Source: Xylona heveae TC161 (taxonomy: Eukaryota; Ascomycota; Xylonomycetes; Xylonales; Xylonaceae). From it: 64,000 nt of DNA. Below, piece by piece: positions 1 to 10,703 of the stretch (positions within the stretch are counted from its first letter, which is position 1; every line of letters begins with the position of its first letter). Both the position numbers and the translations under genes were made by a program. The DNA lies in contig NW_017264194.1 of the NCBI RefSeq assembly GCF_001619985.1, positions 620,001-684,000 of the forward strand, in the 5' to 3' direction. The notes beneath the pieces are model-generated. The model saw only the letters and a list, made by a program, of their open reading frames with translations, made no database searches and had not been told where the DNA came from.

Positions 1-1078
1 AGACTTCAGTCTCGTAAATACGAGCAATCAGATCCACGACTCTCCCATATTATTCTGTGTCGTTGTCCGAAACCGATGGCTTATCAGCACAAGCATGTCT
101 GGCCAGGTGGCGCTCTTCGACTGCCTTACTCAAACAGTACTAGAAACCCGAAGAGATCACAGCAAATATGTCGTGAAAGCAACGACATGGGAAGATGAGC
201 ATGGCGCCTGGGTGCTTACTGCCGGTTGGGATTCGAAAGTGTTCCTATACCGGATGAAATGGTCTGCACCTCACAGCAACAACGACCACGATAATAGCAT
301 AAACGATTCCAATCCGCCAGTCTCACTAGGTGCGCCGGTGGCCTTCACGAGTCTACAGTCCAATCCGGAGCATGTGCAATTCATACATCACCATGATTCG
401 CCAGATCCAATATTGCTTGTTTCCCGCAGAGACTCCACTTTCTTGTACTATTATGCCATTCCGTCCGAGGGCATGACCGCGGAACCAGCAGAGCTAGTTC
501 TCCTCGGAAAGCAGAACCTTGCACCTCATTCCAATGCCTGGGTAGCGTTTACGCCGTCCAGTGTGGCCGTATGCCCAACGGACAGTGCACTTGTTGCTGT
601 GGGCACTTCTTCCGTGCCGCACATGAAGCTCATCATTGCTCGGCTTCTGTTGCCTCAATTCCCAGAGGCATCAACTGCTGCCACGGACGCCGATCAGCCT
701 GCACAGTATCAGTCACATGCCGCTCAAGCCATGGCAGAACTGGCAGTCCAAGAGCGTGAAGACGCTGCTATCCTGACGCATGTAAGCACACTGGCGCCAC
801 AGACGCCTTATTCGACGCCACAAGTCTGTTGGCGGCCTGATGGCTCCGGCGTGTGGGTAAATGGTGATGATGGGGTGATTAGAGGTGTAGAGGCAAAGAC
901 TGGAAAGATTGTGTCGACCCTCAAGAGCGGGCATGAGCCAGGCACGAAAGTAAGGAGCATTTGGGCAGGATGGGTTGACGTCAATGGGCAGAAAGAAGAA
1001 TGGTTGATGAGTGGTGGATTCGATCGCAAGCTGGTTGTATGGAGGAGTTCTGAGGCCGTGGACAATGGGAGTTCATGA
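1..1078 (+). CDS. WD40-repeat protein, 3' part (5' end outside window)
   Basis: The reading frame is open from base 2 of the window to a TGA at 1076-1078, giving 358 residues of C-terminal protein. The first in-window ATG (95) is preceded by in-frame codons with no stop, so the gene starts before the window. WD-type strands can be seen: a W-D-S-K-V-F-L-Y segment around residues 80-85 and, near the C-terminus, G-V-W-V-N-G-D-D-G-V-I-R-G and M-S-G-G-F-D-R-K-L-V-V-W, each looking like the end of a propeller blade. No catalytic motif is visible. The protein is probably a scaffold, but the family member cannot be named. No intron is needed in the visible part. Confidence 0.75.
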   Translation, partial: DFSLVNTSNQIHDSPILFCVVVRNRWLISTSMSGQVALFDCLTQTVLETRRDHSKYVVKATTWEDEHGAWVLTAGWDSKVFLYRMKWSAPHSNNDHDNSINDSNPPVSLGAPVAFTSLQSNPEHVQFIHHHDSPDPILLVSRRDSTFLYYYAIPSEGMTAEPAELVLLGKQNLAPHSNAWVAFTPSSVAVCPTDSALVAVGTSSVPHMKLIIARLLLPQFPEASTAATDADQPAQYQSHAAQAMAELAVQEREDAAILTHVSTLAPQTPYSTPQVCWRPDGSGVWVNGDDGVIRGVEAKTGKIVSTLKSGHEPGTKVRSIWAGWVDVNGQKEEWLMSGGFDRKLVVWRSSEAVDNGSS

Positions 1079-1803
1079 CGTAAAATCGTACTGATTTCTG
1101 GGAAATCTGGGTAGACTTAATGGTGCAAACCGTTATCAGGAATAGGTAAGTCATTTTGAAAGGGCAAGTAAAGAGCATATAGAATTTAGTGATATATTAA
1201 CGAGGATGAATCCAATTCAGAATTTATTATTTCTTCATTTCCATTGAATACGCAGTGCTTGCAATCTGTTGTGGCAATAGGCCAAGGGCAGAGTAACAAT
1301 ATCATTAGAGGTCTGTGCCCCCTTCTCCATCCGCCCTCCATCATGTGAAGTCAGGAGGGTTTTGGTAATCAAGGGGACTGGCAAATTCAATCTCGGCACG
1401 AGAAATAATCCTTCAGCATCCGAGCATGGAAAGAGCAAGCGGAGCTGTACACACAAATGCCGTGGAACGAGTCCATTTGAGACTTTCGAGTTCACATTGA
1501 TCACAAAACAAAACTGATCCCACTGTTGCAGAGCGAAATTCACGACCAAATCGGGTTTAGAGCAATGCACACTGGTATCGAAAAAGACGGCGCGATTGGA
1601 CGGAGAATAATTTTCTGGGCAATCCGAAAAAAGAGCTTTCGTTCATATATTCGAGGTACGGTACAGGCCACTCAAGCTTATAAAACTTGAGTGGAAGAAT
1701 TGCGCGCGAGGCGAATCGATCAGTCGACACTCACGGCTCCCAGAAAAAAGCAGCTCATCCCCGAAATTCTATCATGCCTGTAACGATGAATAGAGAACCT
1801 CTT
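1079..1803. other. Intergenic; one unassigned open frame on the minus strand
   Basis: This 725-nt stretch lies between the WD40 gene and eL29. On the minus strand a frame of about 137 codons is open from roughly 1645 down to a stop at 1235. It reads like protein (for example W-D-Q-F-C-F-V-I-N-V-N-S) but has no ATG until close to its end, and I do not recognise it. It could be the 3' UTR of eL29, an exon of an unrecognised gene or a decayed gene. Nothing else was seen. Confidence 0.3.
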
Positions 1804-2349
1804 TTAGACGGTGTCGCGCTTGCCCTCCTTGGCCTCCTTCTGTATGATCGAAAGTTACGTTAGCGATATCCATATTGCATGCCCGGTATCCCATTCATCG
1901 AGACAAGCCTACGACCGACTGGTCTTGTAGGCTCCGGGAGGATATAAAGAGGGATTGACGCACCAGAGCCCTCATAGTGCCGTGAAGAGCATGTCTGTGG
2001 TTCCGTCGGAACTTGGGATCAGTACCCTTCAAAGAGGGGTATCTGTGGGTCCTCGGCTTCTTGATGCTATATTGCGCCGGATAAAGGTCAGCGAATGGAT
2101 GTTCTCATTCAATTCCGCATGTATCGCCTTTCAGGTCTATTGCGACCGATGTTCGTTCTAGTAAAATGCGACGCATTGCGATCGGTTTCGGGGTCATAAA
2201 AGTAAAGGTGATGCATACCCGTTCTTGTGGGCCTTCTTGCTCTGGTTGTGCTGGGACGAGTTCTTTGACTCTGTAAAGCGCGAATCGTAAGTTCCAGTGT
2301 TCTTTTAGAGGGCGAAGAGACTCTAGCAAGGGTGATACATACTCGCCAT
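1804..2349 (-). CDS. rpl29: 60S ribosomal protein eL29
   Basis: This is a small basic protein of the large cytosolic ribosomal subunit, 65 residues long. It is encoded by four exons on the minus strand: 2349-2343, 2270-2219, 2066-1964 and 1839-1804, totalling 198 nt. The first coding exon is only 7 nt (ATG GCG A) and all donors and acceptors are GT/AG. The protein begins MAKSKNSSQHNQSKKAHKNG and contains the family hallmark K-G-T-D-P-K-F-R-R-N-H-R-H-A-L-H-G-T, ending KEAKEGKRDTV. Length and sequence match filamentous-fungal eL29. The introns fragment the frame so much that a long-ORF scan would miss the gene. An AAACCCTA element lies about 110 nt upstream of the ATG. Confidence 0.95.
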
Positions 2350-2792
2350 TTCGACTGATCTTGATCCTACTCTATCGGCGGGCGGAGAGTATCTCGACGA
2401 CGTCGAATTGCAAGAGGGATGGCTTACACGCTTGAGGGCTCGCTAAGCTATTTCGTAGGGTTTGGCGATTTGTGTGCCCCAATTATGGCCGGTGCGGGAT
2501 TTGCCGAGACATATTGAATGTGACGTTACCAGTCTCAACTGCGGGCCCTTACCCTTTGCGTATGTCGTACCTCATTTTAGCTTTCAAGGGTCCTCCAACT
2601 TGAGACAGAAAGGTATTTTCCAAGACTAATGCTTGTGGTGATACCAGAAGACTTGGGATTGAGAAAGAGAATCATGCAAAATATTCCAATCTAAATGCTA
2701 TGCTAACCAAAAATGCATATACAAAATACGAGGTACACCTTGGGGAATATGTTGTTCTATGAGGGAAAAGCAAGACCGCCTAGCAAATCGTT
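2350..2792. other. Intergenic between eL29 and Ant1
   Basis: This 443-nt stretch holds the eL29 promoter and 5' UTR and, at the far end, the 3' UTR of the Ant1 carrier gene. Apart from the ACCCTA-type box I see nothing in it. Confidence 0.5.
2456..2463 (-). promoter_or_regulatory. AAACCCTA promoter element upstream of eL29
   Basis: Read on the minus strand, the sequence AAACCCTA sits about 110 nt upstream of the eL29 start codon. Telomere-repeat-like ACCCTA boxes (HomolE or Tbf1-type sites) are common in ribosomal-protein promoters of many fungi. The position and gene type fit, but an 8-mer match alone is weak. Confidence 0.4.
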
Positions 2793-3999
2793 TCACGGCT
2801 TCGTAACCACAGGCAGGACTTTCTTTGCCTGCAAGGCCGCGGCATCGGCAGCTCTCTTGAGTCTAACAGAACGAAGCTGGCGCAGATAACGGTATAGCAG
2901 AATGAATATGAGTTCAACCCTAGATATAGGTCAGCAACAGGTTTTAGCAAGACCATAGAGGCAATGCGAGAGGCTCACCTTTCTTTAATCATCATCAACA
3001 AGCCTTGAACGAGAAGACCTTTGGTGAGCTGGGGCATCAAACCCTTATAAAGGCCCAACGGTCCTTCATTGGCGATGATGTATTGCATGACCTCGATGAA
3101 GCTCTTGAATTGCTTGCCATTCCTAGCTGGCGGGGGTTTGGATTGTAACCCGACTTTGGCAACAATGAGAGGTTGCGTAATGATGGTCGCGATTGCCTTT
3201 GATGCAGCACCGAGAACTTTGAAAATGCATTAGAAACATATGCCGCCTCAATTTGTGGATCAATAGACATACCAAATGATTCCCAAAGTTTGAGATTCTT
3301 CTGGTTCGGGAACATTGCTGCTCTTAGACGCTGATAGGCAGCGTATGTAATGGATGGGTTAATCACCAACACCAGACTTGCTTGCAGTCCTCGCCAAAGT
3401 CCTGTCCAGCCATCTTCGCCATTGATCACCTCCTTGGCTGTAGAGACCATGCCCTTATTTTCTCCCGCCAGCTGTGTCTGCTGTCGGGTAGTAATGACAC
3501 CCAAAGGAGTGGTGAAGACCTGCGCGACGCCACCAGCGAGAGCGCCTAGGGAGAGTTCAATCGCGGTGTTCGGTGGAATAGGCACACGTTTTGAAGAGAA
3601 ATAGATGCTGCGAATGATTGAATACCAATAGAAATATGCAAAGTTCATAGCTGCTGTTCCGATGAGTGACCCATTCATGCCGGAATAGAGTCCTTGTACG
3701 CCCTCCCGTTCAACAATTTTCAAAATCGCATCAAGGGTTGACTCGTAGTGAGGATCCGCATTGCCGTCTACAGAAGTGGAGACTTGTTTTGCTTGAACTT
3801 GGATGCGGGTTTTCACACTGCAAATATTTTGAATCGAGTCAGCGCTACCAGAACTGCATAGAGTAAAACATGGTGCTCAACAAGGCGCCTCATACATATC
3901 TAAAGGATACGCTGCTGCATTTGCCAAAACTGCGCCGGCAGCGCCAGCAAGCGCGAAACCCCATGGCGGAAGGGGAGCTTCTTTGGATTGCCCTGCCAT
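2793..3999 (-). CDS. ant1: Peroxisomal adenine nucleotide carrier (Ant1/PMP47 type)
   Basis: This mitochondrial-carrier-family protein of 337 residues probably exchanges ATP for AMP across the peroxisomal membrane to fuel fatty-acyl activation. Exons on the minus strand are 3999-3896, 3817-3273, 3216-2979 and 2919-2793 (1014 nt). Three carrier repeats are visible, with signatures P-L-D-I-V-K-T-R-I-Q (repeat 1), P-L-G-V-I-T-T-R-Q-Q (repeat 2, the degenerate form typical of the PMP47 group) and P-L-I-V-A-K-V-G-L-Q (repeat 3). The start MAGQSKEAPLPPW leads straight into the first membrane segment; an upstream in-frame extension was rejected because it lacks family character. The gene is divergent from palB. 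A CCGAGG hexamer lies at 4520-4525 upstream. The subfamily is assigned by pattern recognition. Confidence 0.88.
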
Positions 4000-4933
4000 A
4001 TCGTCTGTACAAAATTCCCTACTGTAGACGCTGTAAAAAAGGTTTTCCAAGCTCCAAAGACACCGCACTCAGGGGCCAGGATATAGGTGCGCGGAAATGG
4101 GCTTTTCTTCGGTCAAATTAGTGTTGTAACTCGAGAATAGGCTTAATTGCGCTATCGACGCTCAGACCAAAACTCGCGTGGCCATCATCCAACCGTTCAA
4201 AACGATAAGGTTAGCTCTGGTCTCGAGGTGCGTGAAGTTGCAACCCAGAATGACTTCCCCGCTAGCCCAGGGTGATGATATACAGTATCGGAACGGAGAC
4301 AAAAAGCTGATTTGAGACTGAGTATGTTAAGAAAATCTGTCAAATACCCTGCTCCCAGAGGGCAGGGTGACCGATGCCCCTCCGCGCTTCATAAGAGCGA
4401 AGCGTAACAAAGATACTCGTACTCCAAGCAGAGCCGGGGCCGGTGACCGCCTGCAGTAGTTCGCTGGGTCCAATCTGCCTACGGCTCCCGCGGCTCGCTG
4501 GTTCGCCACGTGCGTTGGACCGAGGTACGTTAAGCGGGCCGGAAGCGGAGAGGGTAAGCTTCCCAATCGGTATTGGTCCGGTGGCTTCGATGCTCGCTAC
4601 ACAAACTATACTTGTCATGTTCAAGGTAATCTGTTAAGAAGTAAAAGTACAGCTTAGGTATATACCGGATTCAAGCACTCCGAAGGGCTCCCGAGCGGTG
4701 AAGGGGAATTCTGTCTGGGATATCAAGCCGAAATGTGACATTAGCTAATAGATTGAGTGTCAACAGACGACTTCCCCAGACCACGTATCGGAGTAACTGT
4801 GGCTTTTGAGGAGAAAGCTTGGCTTCGTTCATGTCTCGTAATTAGACCAAGTATCCTTTTTTTCTTCTGATTTCCCACAAGATCTGGCCGTTACATGTGC
4901 ACGTGAGAACATGCTCCGCTTTATAGATACAGG
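4000..4933. other. Divergent intergenic region between ant1 and palB
   Basis: This 934-nt stretch must carry both promoters. It holds a CCGAGG hexamer (4520-4525, minus side of ant1), two CACGTG E-box cores near 4507 and 4898, and a locally GC-rich block at about 4330-4600 with overlapping short ORFs that I do not regard as coding. No RNA gene was recognised. Confidence 0.4.
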
Positions 4934-7882
4934 ATGACTAGTCGCGAAAGATTGACAGAGCTTGAAACGCGTGCCTCTGTAAGAGATCCAAGTAAAAATT
5001 GTATTCTTTGGTAAGGCGATGTAGCTTATGATTGTTCATACTTATAGGACACGGAGTCGTTGATCGCAATTGCTTCGACTCGAGATGATGCTCTCAACGC
5101 GGCAATTAAGGCGGCTGAGCTTTATATGCAGGCTATGAAGCAATTGCCTGCTGGAGAGAAGAAGGCGCGCCTCAAACAAAAGTGCAATGGCCTGTTGGAT
5201 CAGGCTGAGAAGATTAAATCCTGCGCAGACTGGCAGGGCCAAATGAACAGTGCAGCAACTGTGGCCAAGCTTGATGCTCCTTCGTCAACACGAGTATTGG
5301 CCACCAAGGAGAAGCGAATCCTTTTGGAAGACTCAAAGCTGAATGGCTTCATTTTCCCTCCATGGAATGCTTCCCCAGATCCTCATGAGTTTATACTTAA
5401 AGAAGGCGAACCTTTATATACGTAAGTGTTCCTGTGGTCTCGCCCCGGCATATCAATGGTAGATTATTCGTGAGCGGCCGCTGACCACTTCTGCAGGGAC
5501 ATTCCTGAGCTAGGCTTATCCGATTCTCAGCGTGATGCTTTTGACGGTTGGAAAAGACCGGCAGAGGCATTACCCCCAAAGCATCTGTTCAAACACTCAG
5601 ATGAAACAAGTGCTCAACATGAACCGACAATGAAAGCCGATAATATAGTCGATTTGGTACAAGATATCACGACTGACTGTTCAGTTGTGGCGAGTCTTTG
5701 CGCAGGTACTGCACGTGCCGAGAGAGGTCACGCAAAGGTTAGCCACAGGAATGACTTGAACGGCCATTACGATGGATACTGACTAAATTCTTCAAATCAG
5801 ATCATATCTTCTATTCTGTTTCCCTATGATATGCGGGAGATGAGGCCTGCAATCTCTCCAAATGGCAAATATATCTTTCGTTTACATTTCAACGGTTGTT
5901 CTCGAAAAGTCGTCATAGATGACCGATTACCCACCTCTCGGACGTCTAGAGTATTGTATGTCATTGATCGTCGTAATCCTTGTCTCCTATGGCCTGCATT
6001 GATCGAGAAGGCGTATCTCAAAGTCAGGGGAGGATATGACTTTCCAGGCAGCAACTCGGGCACCGACATATGGGTTCTCACCGGCTGGATTCCTGAGCAG
6101 GTCTTCCTTCAGAGGTAAGTGAATATTAAAACCATTTGTTCTTCCGTATGAAGAGCCTAAACCAGATGGCTAAGTAATTGGTTTTTCAGTGAGGAAGTCG
6201 TTCCCAATCGATTATGGAACCGTATGTTGCAATCCTTTAAATATGGCGACGTCTTGATCACGATGGGTACTGGAAAGCTTTCAAGAAGAGAGGAGAAAAG
6301 CCTCGGCCTCTCTGGACAACATGATTACGCGGTCCTTGATTTGAAAGAAGTAGGAAATCGGCGTCTCTTTCTCGTCAAAAATCCTTGGTCCGAGGGCACC
6401 ACTTGGAAGGGACGGGTTCCGGAATCAGAGGATCCCAAGTTCGAACCCGACGACGATGAATCCTCTACCTGGACCAGCCATCTTCGAGACGCTCTCCCTG
6501 AAGGCGAGCTCGCGCCCGGAACATTCTGGATCGACCTCAACAATGTCATGCAGACTTTTGAATCGATATATCTCAATTGGAACCCTGGTCTATTTCTCCA
6601 CCGGGAAGACTTTCACTTTTCCTGGGACCTTTCCACTTTGCGAAGTGTCCCAGGCTGCTTCAACGCAAATCCTCAATATAGCATCACCAGTCGCGCCGGA
6701 GGAGTCGTGTGGGTCTTACTCGATCGTCACTTCAAAACAGGAGAGTCAAAAGCAACATCATCAGCCGCCCCAACGGCAACTGCTACTACGGACGACACGC
6801 ACAGCACTGGCAAAGGCAACGCTCAAGGGTTCATCAGCCTATACGCATTCCACCGTAACACCGGGCAGCGCGTCGTCCTCAGCGACGGAGCCGACCAACG
6901 CGGACCCTACGTCGACTCTCCCCAGACGCTCATGCGGCTCGAGATGCCGCCGCAATCAAGCTACACCCTTGTCGTCTCCGAACAAGACCTCCCACCATCC
7001 CTCTTCAACTTCACCATCTCCGCCTTCTCGCGCACCCGCATCTCCATGACTCCAGCCGCGGAGAAATACCCATTCACCTCAACCCACCAATCATCCTGGA
7101 CCGCCACCAGCGCCGGCGGCAACGCCGACTGCTCGCTGTACCCCACCAATCCCCAATTCAGCATCACCCTGCCCTCCCGAACTGCAATCTCTCTACTCCT
7201 CGAGACCCCAAACACAGACATACCCGTGCACATCAAGCTCGTCTGGGCCGGCGGCAACCGCCTCACATCGCTCACAAGCCGCGACATTCTCGGCGACTCG
7301 GTGGAATACCGACGCGGCTGCGCACTCGCAGAACTCCCACCCGTCGAAGCAGGCACATATACCATCATCTGCTCCACATTCTCCCCTGGCCAACTCGCGC
7401 CATTCACTCTCCGCATCGGAACCAACGTCGCGTGCCGCGTCCAGCCTATCCCGCCCGAATGGGCCGGGCGCTTGCGCATCACCCTCCCTCCTGCCCGTTT
7501 CCCATCCCAAGTCAATTCCGTATATGCTCTGCTTACACCCCAGCGCTTGACCCGCCTCCGTGTCATTGCGCGGTACCCGCCTAATGCCGCCGCCGCGGCC
7601 GCTCCCGCCACCCGAGCGCGTACACCCGTGCGTGTCCGGCTCGAGTCAGGCCGTGGACCAAATAGCCGCTGCCTGGCCGAGAGCAATGCGGGCGAATTTG
7701 CAGATACGTTGATGGGCATTCGCACCCCCGACGTAGATGTCTTGCCGGACATGCAGTGGCGTGGTGGCGTCTGGCTTGTCGTAGAGCGACTGGGCGGACC
7801 AGCGTCGCTGGAGGACAGGATGGATGTGGAAATACTCACTGAGAGTGTGGTTTCGGTGGGCGAATGGCTACTAGGCGATTGA
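4934..7882 (+). CDS. palB: Calpain-like cysteine protease PalB (RIM13 family)
   Basis: This protease of the ambient-pH (Pal/Rim) pathway takes part in proteolytic activation of the PacC transcription factor at ESCRT-linked membranes. Five exons (4934-4978, 5048-5421, 5497-5737, 5801-6114, 6190-7882) encode 888 residues. An N-terminal MIT-like helical segment (about residues 1-80, with LYMQAMKQLP and LLDQAEKIK) precedes the calpain core. The catalytic triad is visible: Cys201 in TDCSVVASLC, His369 in SGQHDYAV and Asn389 in VKNPWSEG. The C-terminal half holds the two beta-sandwich domains usual for PalB, including a low-complexity T/S/A insertion near residue 515 and an Ala run near 785. The start is set by the short 15-codon first exon, MTSRERLTELETRAS. 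Length matches known PalB proteins. Confidence 0.93.
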
Positions 7883-8572
7883 GCGCTATATAGTACTATT
7901 CTGTTTTCTTATTTTATAGAGTTTTCCCGCATTGTATTGTATTTTATTATATGTTCATTTCAGCGTCTTATTCTAGTATTCTATAGGTCTTTCATGAGTT
8001 ATTTCTGTGAAGTAAACCGGGTGAAGATGTTGGTACTTGATCACAACGTCAGTGGACACCCTTAGCAAGCCCTTTGTGAATACAGAGTCAATAGTATTGT
8101 TTCCAGCAGTCAAAGTATAAAAAATTAAAAGTGGAATTTGAATTTGAAAAAGGAGTATTATATAGCTGTATAAAAGACACGAAGCAGCAAATAGTGTTGG
8201 ATTGATATATCTCATCAAGGATCAAATAAATAAAAGCGTCCATTAAATGCAGCCACAATCACCCTACCAAAAAGAAAAATGAAACCAGCACATAAACGCC
8301 TTCCTTCGCCATTGGTTTTTTAAAATCCGGTGTGCTTGACCCCACGAGTGATTTCGGGTTTCAGGGTACCTCGTCTCATGACGAGCAACAAGAATAGAAG
8401 CAAATGTGACAGTGAACATGAGAAGAAAGAATTCAAATTAAAAAGAAAAGAATGGGGAAGAGTCGGGAAACAAAAAAAAAAAATAGAAAAAAAGAAGAAA
8501 AGAGGGAGAAAAGTTTAAGTATGAATAACACAGTGAAAAAGGACAGGGGGAAGACATCTATGATGCTCGCAG
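7883..8572. other. Convergent intergenic between palB and dcr2
   Basis: This 690-nt AT-rich stretch sits between two 3' ends. It contains a purine-rich tract with A-runs at about 8420-8510. I see no gene or RNA in it. Confidence 0.5.
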
Positions 8573-10435
8573 TCATGGCCCACCGACGACCTTGCCTGCG
8601 TCCACAATAATTTGTTCGTCGAGACGTTTCTCGGTATCGCCGTACTCGAGACGCTTATATGTGGTGACGCGCGCTTCATTCATGTCGATTTCGAAGAACC
8701 GCACCCGTCGGTGGTATCCGTCGTAGCCGCCGTAACCGCCGAAACCTGCACCGCCGCCGTAGCACATCCACAATTGGGGAGCGCCTTCTGGAGACTTGTC
8801 AAGGGAGCAGTAGTCGTTGACGTGGTCACTACCAGCAACGAGTTAGTAATATGTCACGGATTATATTGGATTGAATATAAAGTGAGAAAAGGGAGGGAAT
8901 TGACGTACTGTCCACAGCTGACAAGGAGGACACCTTCCTCGACCAGTGCGTCTTTGAAGCCTGAATTGAAGCCTGGAGCTGTTGGCGGCTCCTTGAAGCT
9001 GCCGACAATGTAGTTGTTGGTGTTTCTGTATTCGGGAAGTGGAATATGGATGAATGCAAGATCCATATGCACATGCGTGTATTGCTTGTGAGCATGCTTT
9101 AAGCCTTGGGCGGTTTCCTTGAACCAGTCAATCTGATTCTTCTTCAACCAGTCGTATCCTCTGAAGTTCTTTTCGTCAGGGGAATAACCATGGGTATCAA
9201 GGAGGTAGAGAGTTAGAGCAGAATGCTGCGACGTCCCGCGGGCAAGAATTTCGACATAGTAATTTCCCACCCCGTCCACGGTTGCCGGACCAGGCTCGGA
9301 AAGCGAGTAGGGGAGGGACTCAATCAGAGACATTAATGCGGCGCGATTCAAAGAGCCTTCGTCATCATGATTGCCAAAGATGGCAGCATATGGGATCTTG
9401 CGCTTTATGAAGAGTTCAGCGAACTTGAAAACAGCCTGTGTTGGTACAATAGTCAGTATTGCGCTGTTTAGAACCGACAGTAGCAGAGATGCAAGAGGTA
9501 AAAGGACATACACTTTGTGCATCAGGCGCAGTATCGCCATTGACCTGATCGCCCGAGAGAACAACCAGGTCTGGCTTCTCGTCGTCCAAGACTTTTCCAA
9601 TAAAGTCCAGTGTCCGCGTATCGGCGTCGCATTTGCCGCCATTCCATCCAGCTGGCTCAGGATCACGGCAGAGTCCAATGCCAGTAGCTAGATGTAAATC
9701 TGCCGCCTGCATGATCTTGAATTTGCCATCCTTGTTAATGCGTGGAATCGGCTTGGGGACGTCGCTCGGGTTACCGCGACGAATGCTGATCCGAGATTCT
9801 TGTATCTCGGCCGAAGTATCAAGCAAGAGAGGATGATCCTTGATTTCCCATCCAGGCCGCGGCTCGACAGCATCGGCACCGAAAAGCACATCGACAGCTG
9901 TGACGGCTTTTTGCGAGTCGCCCATGTGGGGTTTGGTAGATCGCTTCAGCCAGATTCCAGCTGGTCTTGCTTCCCATCGCTCGTTGCCTTCGCCTTTTTC
10001 GCCATTTGCAGGGTCCAGGCGCCCAATCTTCATATCGAGCACGACACGGTCGTCATCATCCAGCTCTTCCTCCTTCTTTCTCTGCACGTGCACATAGGCT
10101 CTGGATAGCCAGCTCTTGTTCAGGTAGAGGTCCTTTTCGATGCGATGCCATTTGTCGGGGTCGAGTCGGCAGCTGGAAATAGGATTGATAGAATTGCAAG
10201 TCTTTACAGTCACATCGACTATGACGAGACCGGGGTGGTGAGCGGGGAGGTGGTTGTGGATCGACGAGGGAAGGACACGGTATCGGTTGTCAACGAAGAT
10301 GAGCAGAAGCACTGTGATCATGCACAGCACTCCAAGTTGGATGGCCGTGCGAACCTGATTGATGAATTTAGCTGCTATAAGCTCGAGAGATCATATGTAT
10401 AACAGAGAAAGAGCACTCACCACCCTCCGCGTCAT
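8573..10435 (-). CDS. dcr2: Dcr2-type calcineurin-like metallophosphoesterase
   Basis: A predicted protein phosphatase of 546 residues; yeast Dcr2 acts in cell-cycle start and in dampening the unfolded-protein response. Exons on the minus strand are 10435-10421 (15 nt), 10354-9512, 9435-8909 and 8828-8573 (1641 nt). A hydrophobic segment at about residues 10-26 (LGVLCMITVLLLIFV) is a likely signal anchor. The metal-binding motifs appear in order: D-L-H (QAADLHLATG), G-D (LVVLSGDQVNGD), G-N-H-D (AIFGNHDDEG), F-I-H-I-P-L-P-E and the final G-H-D-H (SCGHDHVND), the last of these rebuilt across the exon 3/4 junction. The C-terminus is Gly/Tyr-rich before a short helix. The gene is divergent from the Trm61-like gene with only 268 nt between start codons, so the promoter is shared. 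Confidence 0.9.
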
Positions 10436-10703
10436 GTTGGGCACGAGAATAAACGCGGGGACAAGCAAGGTTGCACAGTATAGAGAAACAGCGATATATT
10501 TGGGCGTTGGCGGATTTGCCCCGTGAATCTGGGGGAGATAACTTTAGCTAAGGGACGGAAAGGGAAAGGGTCTAGTCGTACCGAAACTTGGGTGGTGGCG
10601 TTTACTGCGCGGTGGCTTCAGGTACCGAATACACTCGGCGTCAGGCCATTTCTTTTCTCCTTCTGGACCCTGAAATTTGAGAGACCAGCACATTTACACC
10701 ATT

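Noticed and set aside
4327-4637. Overlapping short frames in a GC-rich block upstream of ant1
   Set aside because: Frames on both strands overlap completely and none resembles a protein; probably promoter sequence.
6961-7839. 292-codon minus-strand open frame
   Set aside because: Shadow of the GC-rich last exon of palB; Arg/Ser-rich composition without a domain.
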